Shown one piece after another: positions 34,422 to 43,765 of a stretch of DNA of 64,000 nt. This DNA is from Nocardioides piscis (GTDB lineage: Bacteria > Actinomycetota > Actinomycetes > Propionibacteriales > Nocardioidaceae). The stretch is taken from positions 2,977,001-3,041,000 of the forward strand of contig NZ_CP049866.1 in the NCBI RefSeq assembly GCF_011300215.1, written 5' to 3'. The number at the start of each line of letters is the position of its first letter. Position 1 is the stretch's first letter. A program made the translations under genes and the position numbers. The notes below the pieces were generated by a model. It had not been told where the DNA came from. It ran no database searches and saw only the letters and a list, made by a program, of their open reading frames with translations.

Positions 34422-34874
34422 TCAGTCGAGCGGACGGTTCTCATAGGCCGTGGAGAGCACGATGGTGGTCCGGGTGGAGACGTTGGCGGCTGCGCGGACG
34501 CGGGCGAGGAGGTTCTCCAGGTCGCTCGGCGTGGCGACGCGGATCTTGAGGATGTAGGACTCCTCGCCGGCCACCGACCAGCACGACTCGATCTCGGGGA
34601 TCTCGACGAGCCGCTCGGGGTAGTCGTCGGGCTGGGCGGGGTCGATCGGGGTGATGGAGATGAACGCCGTGAGTGGCCGGCCCAGCTGCTCGTGGTCGAT
34701 GAGCGCGGCATAGCCCCGGATCAGGCCCTTGGACTCGAGTCTCTTCACGCGCTGGTGCACCGCCGACGTCGAGAGGCCGGTGGCCTTGCCGAGATCGGTG
34801 AACGACATCCGCCCCTCGGCAGCCAGCAGCGACAGGATCAGGCGGTCGGTGGTCTCCACTGCGGGGCTCGTCAC
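34422..34874 (-). CDS. Lrp/AsnC family transcriptional regulator
   Basis: A 150-aa feast/famine regulator. The N-terminal helix-turn-helix is MSFTDLGKATGLSTSAVHQRVKRLE, and the C-terminal RAM/ACT-like ligand domain ends with TRTTIVLSTAYENRPL. Members often sense amino acids, so with kamA nearby this may control lysine breakdown; the link is inference from position. The GTG start has TAGCCT 6 nt upstream. Confidence 0.9.
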   Translation of the reverse strand: MTSPAVETTDRLILSLLAAEGRMSFTDLGKATGLSTSAVHQRVKRLESKGLIRGYAALIDHEQLGRPLTAFISITPIDPAQPDDYPERLVEIPEIESCWSVAGEESYILKIRVATPSDLENLLARVRAAANVSTRTTIVLSTAYENRPLD

Positions 34875-34912
34875 GCGCTCAGGCTAGCGAGAACTCGTGG
34901 CAGGATCCCGGC

Positions 34913-35842
34913 GTGACCACACAGCGACTCATGCTCCTCGACACGGCCTCGCTCTATTTCCGGGCCTTCTTCGGTGTGCCCGACTCGGTGCAGGCCCCCG
35001 ACGGCACCCCCGTCAACGCGGTCAGGGGACTCCTCGACTTCATCAGCCGCCTCGTCGAGCAGTACGAGCCGACTCACCTTGTCTGCTGCTGGGACAACGA
35101 CTGGCGGCCCCAGTGGCGGGTCGATCTCATCCCCTCCTACAAGGCGCACCGCGTCGAGTCGCCCCGTCCCGCGGGGGTTCCTGACATCGAGGAGGTCCCC
35201 GACCCGTTGGAGGTCCAGATCCCGATCATCGTCGACGTCCTCGATGCCCTCGGCATCTGCATCGTCGGCGCCGACGGCTACGAGGCCGACGACGTCATCG
35301 GCACGCTCGCGACCGGGGCGGGCATGCCCGTCGACATCGTCACCGGAGACCGTGACCTCTTCCAGCTGATCGACGACGCCGCCGAGGTGCGCGTCCTCTA
35401 CACCGCCCGCGGTGTGGGCAAGCACGAGCGGTTCACCGAGCACACCGTGGTCGAGAAGTACTCGGTCCTGCCACAGCAGTATGCCGACTTCGCGACCCTT
35501 CGCGGTGACAGCTCCGACGGGCTCCCGGGCGTCGCCGGCGTCGGTGACAAGACGGCCGCGAGCCTGCTGTTGCAGTATGGCGACATGGCCGGCATCCGGG
35601 CAGCAGCGGCCGATCCGGCGTCCGGGCTCGGCCCCGGGCCCCGCGGCAAGATCCTCGCGGCGGCGGACTATCTCGAGGTGGCACCGACCGTCGTGGCCGT
35701 GGCACGCGACATCGACCTGGAGGTCGTCGACTCGGCGCTCCCGGACTCCCCCAGGGACCCCGACGCGCTGGCTGCACTCGTCGAGCGTTGGGGGCTCACG
35801 AGCCCTGTCGAACGGTTGACCGGAGTTCTCGCAGGCAGATGA
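34913..35842 (+). CDS. 5'-3' exonuclease (FEN/PolI N-terminal domain type)
   Basis: A 309-aa structure-specific nuclease related to the N-terminal domain of DNA polymerase I. Conserved acidic clusters are in MLLDTASLYFRAFF, VCCWDNDW, GYEADDVIGTLA, IVTGDRDLFQLI and the helix-hairpin-helix segment LRGDSSDGLPGVAGVGDKTA. It would remove RNA primers or flaps. GTG 34913 has SD AGGA. Divergent from the Lrp gene over 38 bases. Confidence 0.92.
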   Translation: MTTQRLMLLDTASLYFRAFFGVPDSVQAPDGTPVNAVRGLLDFISRLVEQYEPTHLVCCWDNDWRPQWRVDLIPSYKAHRVESPRPAGVPDIEEVPDPLEVQIPIIVDVLDALGICIVGADGYEADDVIGTLATGAGMPVDIVTGDRDLFQLIDDAAEVRVLYTARGVGKHERFTEHTVVEKYSVLPQQYADFATLRGDSSDGLPGVAGVGDKTAASLLLQYGDMAGIRAAAADPASGLGPGPRGKILAAADYLEVAPTVVAVARDIDLEVVDSALPDSPRDPDALAALVERWGLTSPVERLTGVLAGR

Positions 35843-35859
35843 CGCGAGGAGACGTTCCG

Positions 35860-36485
35860 ATGGACGCCCCCGGCACCCTCGTCGTCCGGGTGACGCCCAA
35901 CCCGGCGCTGGTCCGGGCGGCCTTCGCCCGGGAAGTGGCCTATGCGCTGTGGGCCCTGGCCAGCATCGGCGGATCGGCAGCCTTCGTGCTGTCCCGTCCC
36001 GGCCACGCCGCAGTCCTGGCCATTGCAGCCATCGTGGTCCTCTGGTCGACCTATGTGCTCGTCCGGACCGTCCAGCCGGCCAGGGTGAAGTGGCGAGTCC
36101 TCTCGATGGGGTCCCCACGCTGGTCCTCGACGACCTCGGGATCACGGTGCGCGACGTTCCGCTGAACCCCGAGCCCGCCCAGCTGTCGTGGACCGACTGC
36201 GCGGCCGTCGTGGTCAGCCCGGCCCGACGTGACCACGCTCTCCCGATCCAGCCCCGCCGCTACGTCCAGTTCGTGCCGGTCAGTGACGACCGGGTGGCCG
36301 GCCGGGTGCCCACGCGCGACCCCCGCCGCGACGTCGTTCCCGGCGTCTCCGAACGCGGCGCGCTGCTCGTCTGGCTGGAGCTGCCCGGTCTGAGGCCGGA
36401 CGCCGACGAGGTGGCGGCGTGGATCCGCCGCCGTCAGCCGGGCCTGCGCCAGGTCGGGGTCGCTCAGTCCGTCAACGAGGAATAG
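35860..36485 (+). pseudogene. Conserved-looking membrane protein, frameshifted, unknown function
   Basis: The first frame has two hydrophobic segments (about residues 25-65) and ends in WRVLSMG. The second resumes at VPTLVLDDLGITVRDVPL and runs to 36485 with a soluble basic domain. The shift falls in a G4 run at 36108-36111; one added G restores 208 aa and a length divisible by three. SD GAGGAG supports ATG 35860; ATG 35839 overlaps the exonuclease stop. I do not recognise the family. The 3' end overlaps convergent helY by 22 bases. Confidence 0.75.
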
Positions 36486-39274
36486 GCGACGACCCCCCGC
36501 TTGAGCGCCGTCACCGTTTGCCGAGCGGTCTTGCGCAGCGGTGCATCGCCCGCCGCGTCGGCGACCTGACCGGCCAGGTCGAGCAGCTGCTTCATCCACC
36601 GCACGAAGTCACCGGCGGCCAGGTCGGCATCCCCGAGCACGTCGTCGAGGTCGTCGCCCTCGGCCCATCGGTAGGCGGCCCAGGCGAAGCCGAGGTCGGG
36701 CTCGCGCAGGAAGTCGAGCTTGTTCTCGCGCTCGAGGGCGTCGAGCTGTCCCCAGATGCGGACCGTCTCCACCAGGGCGTGCTGCACCCGGCCCCCCGGC
36801 ACGCGCGGCGCGGAGGCGTCGTCAGCGCGCCGCGCCTCATAGACGAGCGCGGACAGCACAGCTGCGAGCTCGGAGGGCGTCAGGTCGTCCCAGAGTCCGT
36901 CGCGCAGGCACTCGGCGGCCACGAGGTCCATGTCGGTGTAGATCCGACGCAGGTGGCGACCCCGCTCGGTGACGGAGTCTCCCTCGAGGTAGTCCAGCGC
37001 CGTCAGGACGCTGCAGACGCGGTCGAAGGTCCGGGCCACGGTGTTGGTGCGCGACTCCACCCGCCGTTTCAGGGTCTCGGCGTCGCGGGTGAGCTTGAAC
37101 CAGCGCTCGGCCCAGCGCGCGTGGTCCTCGCGCTCGGGGCACTGATGGCACGGGTGCTGCTTGAGCTGGGTCCGGAGCGCGGCCACCTCGTCGTGGGCCG
37201 GCGCCTCGGCGAAGGAGTCACGCGCCGCCGTACGGCGAACGGGGGGTGGCGTGAGGTTGTGGGTCTTGGCCCGCAGTGCCGAGGCCAGGTCACGTCGCAT
37301 CGCGGGGTTGCGACCGTTGAACGACTTGGGCAGCCGCAGACGGGCGAGCGCCACGACCGGGGTCGGGAAGTCCATCGGCGCCAGCCTGCGCGCCTGTCGC
37401 TCCGCAGTCAGGACGTAGGGGCGGGGCTCGTAGCCGCTGGTCCCGGGGTCGATGACGACCGCGAAACCGGCGAACTTCCCGCCCGGCACCATGATCACGT
37501 CGCCCGGCTTCAGCTTCGACAGGGACTCCACGGCATCGTTGCGCCGATCGGTGCGACGCTCGCGAGCGGCAGTCTTCTCGACGTCGGAGATCCGCCGGCG
37601 CAGCGCGGCATATTCCATGAAGTCGCCCTGGTGGCAGGTCGCCGCCTCGGCATACCCGTCGAGCGCCTCCTGGGCCTTGTGCAGCTGGCGGGCAAGACCC
37701 ACCACCGCCTTGTCGGCCTGGAACTGCGCGAAGGACTGCTCCAGAAGCTCGCGCGACCGCTCCCGACCGAACTGGTGCACCAGGTTGACGGCCATGTTGT
37801 AGGAGGGCCGGAAGGAGCTGCGGAGCGGGTAGGTGCGGGTGCTGGCCAGGCCCGCGACCTCCTTCGGGTTCATCCCGGGCTGCCAGAGGACGACGCCGTG
37901 TCCCTCGATGTCGAGACCGCGGCGTCCGGCGCGCCCGGTGAGCTGGGTGTACTCCCCCGGTGTGATGTCGGCGTGTGTCTCGCCGTTCCACTTCGAGAGC
38001 TTCTCGATCACCACGGTCCGGGCCGGCATGTTGATGCCCAGCGCCAGCGTCTCGGTGGCGAAGACCGCCTTCACCATCCCGCGAACGAAGAGCTCCTCGA
38101 CGCACTGCTTGAACGCCGGCAGCATCCCCGCGTGGTGGGCGGCCACGCCTCGGCTGAGCCCCTCGAGGAAGTCGTGGTAGCCCAGGACGTGCAGGTCGTC
38201 GTCGGGCAGATGACGGCAGCGCTCCTCGACGTAGGCACGGATCGTGTCGCGCTCCTCGCTCGTCGTGAGGCGGACGTTGGCCGCCAGGCACTGCGTGACC
38301 GCGGCGTCGCAGCCGACCCGGCTGAAGATGAACACGATCGCCGGCAGCAGCCCCTCCCGTTCGAGTCGCTCGAGCACCTCGACCCGGCTGGGGATCCACA
38401 CCCGCCGCCCGTTGCCCACCTGACGCGGGTTCTTCGAGGAGCCAGGCTTGCCCTTGCGGGGCGAGCGGCGGTCACGCATCAGCCTCGAGCTGGCCCAGTC
38501 GTCGCGCGCGATCCGCACCAGCTCGTCGTTGACGGGTGCGCCCTCCTTGACGAAGCCGGCGCTCGCGTCGACGTCGGAGGAGGCGAACAGGTCGAAGAGG
38601 CGGCGGCCGACCATCACGTGCTGGAAGAGCGGCACGGGTCGGCGCTCCTCGACGATCGTGGTGGTCTCACCGCGCACCGTCTCGAGCCACTCGCCGAACT
38701 CTTCGGCGTTGGAGACGGTCGCCGACAGCGAGACCAGGGTGACCGACTCGGGCAGGTGGATGATCACTTCCTCCCAGACGGCGCCGCGCATCCGGTCTGC
38801 GAGGTAGTGGACCTCGTCCATCACCACGAAGCCGAGCCCGATCAAGGTCTGGGAGCCGGCATAGAGCATGTTGCGCAGCACCTCGGTGGTCATCACCACG
38901 ATCGGGGCCTCGCCGTTGACGACGTTGTCGCCGGTCAGCAGCCCGACCTTGTCGGCGCCGTAGCGCGCCACGAGGTCGTTGAACTTCTGGTTGCTCAGTG
39001 CCTTGATCGGCGTCGTGTAGAAGCACTTGCGGCCGGTCTCGAGGGCGAGATGCACGGCGAACTCGCCGACGATGGTCTTGCCGGACCCGGTCGGCGCGGC
39101 CACGAGGACGCCGCGCCCCTCCTCGATCTCCTTGCAGGCGCGGACCTGGAAGTCGTCGAGCGGGAAGGCGTAGAGGTCACTGAACTCGGCCGTCACGGGG
39201 TGGGCCTTCTTCTTCGCGTATGCCGAGTAGCGCTCGGACGGCGACAGCTCCCGATCGAGCTCGTGCTCACTCAT
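36464..39274 (-). CDS. helY: Ski2/Mtr4-like DEAD/DEVH-box helicase
   Basis: A 936-aa superfamily-2 helicase. Walker A is APTGSGKT, motif II is DEVH, motif III is SLSATVSN, and the helicase C domain has QLTGRAGRRG. The C-terminal DSHCT-type domain runs from about 760 to the end. It matches HelY of mycobacteria, which also lies next to tatC/tatA and pafBC. The role is probably RNA handling, but that is inferred from the Ski2 family. ATG overlaps the dagK stop by four bases. Confidence 0.92.
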   Translation of the reverse strand: MSEHELDRELSPSERYSAYAKKKAHPVTAEFSDLYAFPLDDFQVRACKEIEEGRGVLVAAPTGSGKTIVGEFAVHLALETGRKCFYTTPIKALSNQKFNDLVARYGADKVGLLTGDNVVNGEAPIVVMTTEVLRNMLYAGSQTLIGLGFVVMDEVHYLADRMRGAVWEEVIIHLPESVTLVSLSATVSNAEEFGEWLETVRGETTTIVEERRPVPLFQHVMVGRRLFDLFASSDVDASAGFVKEGAPVNDELVRIARDDWASSRLMRDRRSPRKGKPGSSKNPRQVGNGRRVWIPSRVEVLERLEREGLLPAIVFIFSRVGCDAAVTQCLAANVRLTTSEERDTIRAYVEERCRHLPDDDLHVLGYHDFLEGLSRGVAAHHAGMLPAFKQCVEELFVRGMVKAVFATETLALGINMPARTVVIEKLSKWNGETHADITPGEYTQLTGRAGRRGLDIEGHGVVLWQPGMNPKEVAGLASTRTYPLRSSFRPSYNMAVNLVHQFGRERSRELLEQSFAQFQADKAVVGLARQLHKAQEALDGYAEAATCHQGDFMEYAALRRRISDVEKTAARERRTDRRNDAVESLSKLKPGDVIMVPGGKFAGFAVVIDPGTSGYEPRPYVLTAERQARRLAPMDFPTPVVALARLRLPKSFNGRNPAMRRDLASALRAKTHNLTPPPVRRTAARDSFAEAPAHDEVAALRTQLKQHPCHQCPEREDHARWAERWFKLTRDAETLKRRVESRTNTVARTFDRVCSVLTALDYLEGDSVTERGRHLRRIYTDMDLVAAECLRDGLWDDLTPSELAAVLSALVYEARRADDASAPRVPGGRVQHALVETVRIWGQLDALERENKLDFLREPDLGFAWAAYRWAEGDDLDDVLGDADLAAGDFVRWMKQLLDLAGQVADAAGDAPLRKTARQTVTALKRGVVAYSSLTD

Positions 39275-40143
39275 GCGAACACCGCCATCGCACCGGGCTC
39301 GCAGGTGATGGTCAACGGCAGCTCGCCGAACCGCTCGCCGTCGGCATAGGACACGACGCCCGGCGCGGCGACCGTCACCGACCGCATGCGGTGGTGCTCG
39401 TATTCGGGGACCGTCACGTGCGTCCCCGAGAAGAGTCGGGGGTAGGTGCGGACCAGCTTGGCCTTCGTCATCTCCTTGATGATGACCACGTCGAGCAAAC
39501 CGTCGTCGAGCAGGGCTCCCTCGGCGATGCGCAGGCCCCCGCCGTAGGACGGCCCGTTGCCGACTGCGACCACCATCGCGTCGAGGGAGAGTGCTCGGCC
39601 GTCGAGGTCGAGGGAGAAGCGCAGCGGCCGGAAGGTGCGGAGCTCTGCGAGCGTGGCGATGTTGTAGCGCATCTGGCCCCGCGGCCAGCTCATCTCGTTG
39701 GCTCGCTCGTTGACGACTGCGTCGAAGCCGGCGGCCAGCACCGTGACGAAGACCTTGGACCCGGCGCGGGCGAGATCGATCGTGCGGGTCCTCGACGCGA
39801 TCACGCGGTCGGCGGCGGCGACCGGGTCCTTGCGTGGCAGGCCGAAGTAGCGGGCGACGTCGTTGCCGGTGCCGGCAGGGATGATGCCGAGCGGGACACC
39901 GGTGCCGGCCACCGCCTGCGCGCCCAGGTGGACGAGTCCGTCACCGCCGCACACGACCAGCGCCTCGACGCCGTCGGACACGCATGCACGGGCCAGGTCG
40001 AGAGCCTCGTCGCCGTCTCGCCCCTGCAGGTTGCGCACCACCAGACCGCTGTCGCGCAGACGTCCCAGGGCCGCGTCGCCGTAGCGACCGCCCTTCCCCT
40101 TGCCCGCCGTCGGGTTGGTGATCAGAGCGATCTCGCGGGCCAT
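39271..40143 (-). CDS. Diacylglycerol/lipid kinase family protein
   Basis: A 290-aa DAGK-catalytic-fold kinase. Key segments are ALITNPTAGKGKG (nucleotide loop), VVCGGDGLVHLGAQAV, GIIPAGTGNDVAR and the late DGLLDVVII. It likely phosphorylates diacylglycerol or another lipid. TAGGGT at 40150-40155 lies 6 nt before ATG 40143, so it can be transcribed without a leader although it lies within an operon. Confidence 0.91.
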   Translation of the reverse strand: MAREIALITNPTAGKGKGGRYGDAALGRLRDSGLVVRNLQGRDGDEALDLARACVSDGVEALVVCGGDGLVHLGAQAVAGTGVPLGIIPAGTGNDVARYFGLPRKDPVAAADRVIASRTRTIDLARAGSKVFVTVLAAGFDAVVNERANEMSWPRGQMRYNIATLAELRTFRPLRFSLDLDGRALSLDAMVVAVGNGPSYGGGLRIAEGALLDDGLLDVVIIKEMTKAKLVRTYPRLFSGTHVTVPEYEHHRMRSVTVAAPGVVSYADGERFGELPLTITCEPGAMAVFA

Positions 40144-40149
40144 GCCGCG

Positions 40150-40155
40150 ACCCTA
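40150..40155 (-). promoter_or_regulatory. TAGGGT -10 box before the lipid kinase gene
   Basis: On the minus strand CTGGATAGGGTCG precedes the ATG by 6 nt after TAGGGT. The same 13 bases occur before pup, which supports a real promoter element. Confidence 0.45.
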
Positions 40156-40185
40156 TCCAGCGCAGGGCAGCAGACCGGCCTCCCG

Positions 40186-40599
40186 TCAGCGGCGGGTCGG
40201 CTTCTCGGAACCGATCCGCAGGAGCGCTGCCATGTTGTCCGGTGACCCGCCCACTGCTCGGGCCAGGCGTGCGAGCGCGTCGAGGACCAGCTCGGCGTCG
40301 AACCGGGTGCCGGGGACGGCCAGGGTCAGACGGCCAGCCGCCTCCCCGAGGAGGACCTGCCCGTGCCGCCAGGCCTGGTGGGCACGGTGGCGGGTGGCGT
40401 CGTCGGCGACCGGGACGGGGAATGCCTCGTCCACGGCGAGGAGGTCGCAGACCAGCGCGTCGTCACCGCAGACGAGCCGACCGGCCACGACGTGTCCCGA
40501 GCGCAGGCCCTCGTCGGCGTGCCAGATCACCTCACCCGTTCCCAGCCAGTCGGGCAGGTCGAAAGGATCGACGTCGGCCAGCGGAGCAGGGGCGGTCAT
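40186..40599 (-). CDS. Conserved hypothetical protein between tatC and the lipid kinase gene
   Basis: A 137-aa soluble, acidic protein without recognised domains. Its frame fits the codon bias of the region, and it starts 13 bases after tatC and ends 42 bases before the lipid kinase gene in the same operon. WLGTGEVIWHADEGLRSGH and RHRAHQAWRHGQVLLGE are candidate conserved patches. Function unknown. Confidence 0.75.
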   Translation of the reverse strand: MTAPAPLADVDPFDLPDWLGTGEVIWHADEGLRSGHVVAGRLVCGDDALVCDLLAVDEAFPVPVADDATRHRAHQAWRHGQVLLGEAAGRLTLAVPGTRFDAELVLDALARLARAVGGSPDNMAALLRIGSEKPTRR

Positions 40600-40612
40600 C
40601 GGCTCGTCGACC

Positions 40613-41452
40613 TCAGATCGGCGAGAGCTCGTCGGGCGACAGTCCCGCGTTGACGGAGCGTGCGGCCTTGCGGCGGTCGTTCCAGCGCGCGACGACCTCG
40701 GAGATGAAGTAGAGGATCACCATCGGCACGGCCATGAACGTCATCGTGAAGGGGTCGGCCGACGGCGTCGCCACCGCAGCGAAGACGAAGATCCCGACGA
40801 TGATCCACGGACGGTGGGCGCCGAGGGTCTTGCCGCTGACGATCCCGGCCAGGTTGAGCATCACCACGAACACCGGGATCTCGAAGGCAAGGCCGAACAC
40901 GAGCAGGGTGCGGGTGAAGAACTGCAGGTAGTCATTGAAGTCGACGATGTTCAACAAGCCCTCCGGGGTGAACCCGATGAGCACCTCGAGGCCCTTGGCG
41001 AGCGTGACGTAGCCCAGGACCACGCCGACGAGGAACAGCGGACCGGCGACCGCGATGAAGATCCGCGACCACTTGCGTTCATTGGCGTGCAGTCCGGGCA
41101 GGATGAACGCCCAGACCTGATAGAGCCAGTACGGCGCCGTCAGGACCAGCGCCGTGAAGCCGCACAGCTTCAGGTGCAGCATCAGCGGACCACCGGCACC
41201 GCTGGTCGTGGGCATGGTGGTGCCCTCGTCCAGACGTTGCCGCGCGCTGTCGTAGGGGCCGTAGACCACGTCGAAGATCTGGTCGAAGAAGAGAAGCGAG
41301 ACGATCAGCACCAGGATCATCACGGTCCCGGCTCGCAACACCCGTCCACGGAACTCGCGCAGGTGGTCGCCCAGTGCCATCTGGCCGCCCGGTCCGATGG
41401 GTTGCGAGGGCTTGGTCGAGTAGAGACGGGCGAACCGTCCGACGAAGCTCAC
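40613..41452 (-). CDS. tatC: Twin-arginine translocase subunit TatC
   Basis: A 279-aa inner-membrane protein with six hydrophobic segments that receives twin-arginine signal peptides. Typical segments are GQMALGDHLREFRGR (the M-x-L-x-x-H-L-x-E-L/F-R-x-R start), ANERKWSRIFI, FGLAFEIPVFVVML and RPWIIVGIFVFAAVATPS-A-D-P. GTG 41452 is 24 bases after tatA. It acts with TatA in the membrane. Confidence 0.95.
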   Translation of the reverse strand: MSFVGRFARLYSTKPSQPIGPGGQMALGDHLREFRGRVLRAGTVMILVLIVSLLFFDQIFDVVYGPYDSARQRLDEGTTMPTTSGAGGPLMLHLKLCGFTALVLTAPYWLYQVWAFILPGLHANERKWSRIFIAVAGPLFLVGVVLGYVTLAKGLEVLIGFTPEGLLNIVDFNDYLQFFTRTLLVFGLAFEIPVFVVMLNLAGIVSGKTLGAHRPWIIVGIFVFAAVATPSADPFTMTFMAVPMVILYFISEVVARWNDRRKAARSVNAGLSPDELSPI

Positions 41453-41476
41453 GTGTGTCGGTTGCTGCGGTCCGGC

Positions 41477-41758
41477 TCAGCCGGTGTGCTTGTCAGCGCG
41501 GGACTCCGGCTCGACATCCGACTGCTCGACCGGCTGCGCCTGGGTCGTCGAGGTCGGCGGCAGCGCGGCAGGCGGCGTCTGCGCGTCCTTCTTGTCGTCG
41601 TCGTGCAGGCCCTTGGTCTCGGTCTTGAAGATCCGCAGGGCCTGACCGGTGCCGCGCGCGAGCTCGGGCAGCTTGGCCGCGCCGAAGACGAGGACGACGA
41701 TCGCCAGGATGATCAGCCATTCCATGCCCTGGGGCATACCGAACTGCGGGTTGATCAT
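41477..41758 (-). CDS. tatA: Twin-arginine translocase subunit TatA
   Basis: A 93-aa pore-forming Tat subunit. One N-terminal membrane helix (MEWLIILAIVVLVFGAAKLPEL) leads into an amphipathic helix and a Pro/Gln-rich tail. The F-G-x-x-K-L-P motif is diagnostic. ATG 41758 has SD GGAG; a TTG four codons upstream is less likely. Confidence 0.95.
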   Translation of the reverse strand: MINPQFGMPQGMEWLIILAIVVLVFGAAKLPELARGTGQALRIFKTETKGLHDDDKKDAQTPPAALPPTSTTQAQPVEQSDVEPESRADKHTG

Positions 41759-41792
41759 GGGTTGCTCCAAGCTCTTGGGACGGCTGTGTGAC

Positions 41793-42773
41793 TCATCCTA
41801 CGCCGCCAGCCTGATAGAGGGAGAGAGTGGCTCGCGCACCTGAGATGAACGATTCGGCAAACTCTGGGGGCTCGACGACACGGGCATCGGGCGCCACGCG
41901 GAAGAGAAGCTGTCGCAGCCACGCCTCGCTGGCGACGTCGAGCACCACGTCCAGCGAGCCGTCCGGGCCGGGCGCACTGCTGGTCACCGCGTAGTACTCC
42001 GGCACCCACTGCGCGGGCGGTTGGAGCCGCAACGTCACCTGGACGGTGTCTCCCCCGCTGAACCAGCCGTCCGACAGGTCACGTGCTCCGCCGGCGCGCT
42101 CCGAGACAGGCTCAGGGAGCTCGGTCGCGGCCAGGATCCGGTCGATCCTGAACGCGCGGTCGCCGTTGGCCGTGTGGCACCAGGCGTCGAGGTAGGAGGC
42201 GTCACCGACGCGGGTGATCGCTCGCGCCTCCACCACTCGGGTGGTCTGCTCGTCGCGACTCGGGACGTAGTAGGTGATCTCGAGCTGGCGGCCGCGGTCG
42301 ATCGCAGCCTGCAACACCGGGAGCAGCTCGGACCCGGGGTCCGGATCGGCGTCGACGTGCACCTGGTCGTGCATGGAGGCCGCCCCTGCCGCTTCCAGCT
42401 TGGACAGGGTTCGCTCGACGACCTCGGCGGTCTCGGGAGAGGCGCTCTGCGCGATGACGCGCAGGGCGACCACCAGGGCCGCGGCCTCGGTGGGCCCGAA
42501 GCGGACCGGGCGAGCGAGGTAGTCGGCGTTGTCGACGCGGATGATTCCCTCGCCCTCCAGGGCGTCGAGATCGACGTTGATCAGGTCGTCCGGATAGCCC
42601 CCGGGAAGTCCGCACATGAACAGCACCCGCAGGTCCTTGTCGAGCTGTGCCGGTTCGACGCCGAGCGCGGCGGCAGCCTCGGAGACCCGCACCTCCCCGT
42701 GCTGGTGGAGATAGGGGACGAGCGCCAGGAGACGTCCCACCTGCTCGCGCGCAGAGTGCACCGGAGGCGTCAT
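41793..42773 (-). CDS. pafC: WYL-domain regulator PafC
   Basis: A 326-aa winged-helix plus WYL-domain protein. With PafB it forms the PafBC activator of the mycobacterial DNA-damage response; the name comes from its linkage to pafA. The N-terminal wHTH spans about 8-65 and the WYL region about 150-230 (ITYYVPSRDEQTTRVVEARAI, FRIDRILA). ATG overlaps the pafB stop by four bases. Confidence 0.93.
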   Translation of the reverse strand: MTPPVHSAREQVGRLLALVPYLHQHGEVRVSEAAAALGVEPAQLDKDLRVLFMCGLPGGYPDDLINVDLDALEGEGIIRVDNADYLARPVRFGPTEAAALVVALRVIAQSASPETAEVVERTLSKLEAAGAASMHDQVHVDADPDPGSELLPVLQAAIDRGRQLEITYYVPSRDEQTTRVVEARAITRVGDASYLDAWCHTANGDRAFRIDRILAATELPEPVSERAGGARDLSDGWFSGGDTVQVTLRLQPPAQWVPEYYAVTSSAPGPDGSLDVVLDVASEAWLRQLLFRVAPDARVVEPPEFAESFISGARATLSLYQAGGVG

Positions 42774-43741
42774 CGCACGACCTCGCTCAGTCGCGACACC
42801 AAGGAGTCTCTGACATCGGTCGGGCTCTCGATGACGGCGTTGGCACCCAGGGTCAGCACCTGGTCGACGAGCTCACGAGACGGTGCGCGGACGACCAGGC
42901 GGTCCCAGGTCGAGAGCTCGTCCGGTCCGGCCACGTCCTCCTCGATGCTGTCGGCCGTGCGCCGGAGCGCCACCCCGGTCCGCTGCCGCAGCAGCACCGT
43001 CGCCTCGACGTCCGGGGCCCGGTGGGCCAGACGGTCGGCGATCGCAGCGACGTCGACGCCGTCCGGGAGGTCGAAGGCCTCGGTCCGTCCACCGAGCCGG
43101 ACCCGGCCGCGAACCCGGGAGAGCCGGAAGACCCGCTCGGCCTGACGGTCGATGTCGAGGCCGACGACATACCAGCGTCCTGAGGATCGGACGACTCCCC
43201 ACGGCTGGAGGCGACGGGTGGCAGGCTCCTCGCCCGGTCGCTGGTAGTCGAACGTGATGACCCGGCGCTTCTGGGTCGCCTCCCAGCACGCGTCGAAGGC
43301 CGGCTCCTCGGCCCGCAGGCTGGGCGGGACCAGGTCGAGGCGCGTCGCGTCGACCTCCACGCCCTGGGCCGTGAGCTTGCGCATCGCCTCGGTGGTGGCG
43401 CGCGCCAGGGTGTGCTGCTCCCAGGCGCGGGCGGCGATGCCCAGGACCGCCGCCTCGTCGGCCTCGAACCGGATCTCCGGCAGCGCAGTGCTGTCGGGCG
43501 AGATGCGATAACCCGGCTCGTCCTCGAAGTAGTTGTCGAGAGATCCGACCTCGATCACCACACCGAGCTCTCGCAGGTCTTCCTTGTCCCGCTCGAAGGC
43601 ACGCTCGAAGGCCTCGTTGCCGCGCGCGGAGTCAGGGTGCTCGGCGTAGTTGGCCCGGCGGATGTCCTGCTTGGAGACGAACCGGGTCTGGGCGAGCAGC
43701 ATGATGTAGAGGTTGAGCAACCGCTCCGACTTCTCCGCCAT
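42770..43741 (-). CDS. pafB: WYL-domain regulator PafB
   Basis: A 323-aa paralogue of PafC. The N-terminal wHTH (KSERLLNLYIMLL, VSKQDIRRANY) precedes a WYL domain with GVVRSSGRWYVVGLDIDRQAERVFRLSRV. Known partner of PafC in sensing DNA damage in mycobacteria. It lies 24 bases after the FKBP gene and overlaps pafC. Confidence 0.94.
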   Translation of the reverse strand: MAEKSERLLNLYIMLLAQTRFVSKQDIRRANYAEHPDSARGNEAFERAFERDKEDLRELGVVIEVGSLDNYFEDEPGYRISPDSTALPEIRFEADEAAVLGIAARAWEQHTLARATTEAMRKLTAQGVEVDATRLDLVPPSLRAEEPAFDACWEATQKRRVITFDYQRPGEEPATRRLQPWGVVRSSGRWYVVGLDIDRQAERVFRLSRVRGRVRLGGRTEAFDLPDGVDVAAIADRLAHRAPDVEATVLLRQRTGVALRRTADSIEEDVAGPDELSTWDRLVVRAPSRELVDQVLTLGANAVIESPTDVRDSLVSRLSEVVR

Positions 43742-43765
43742 GCCGCTCCCCTGACCGTTCGCGAC

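Noticed and set aside
36419..39349. Long 976-aa plus-strand frame
   Set aside because: It is the antisense shadow of helY; no motif is seen in it.
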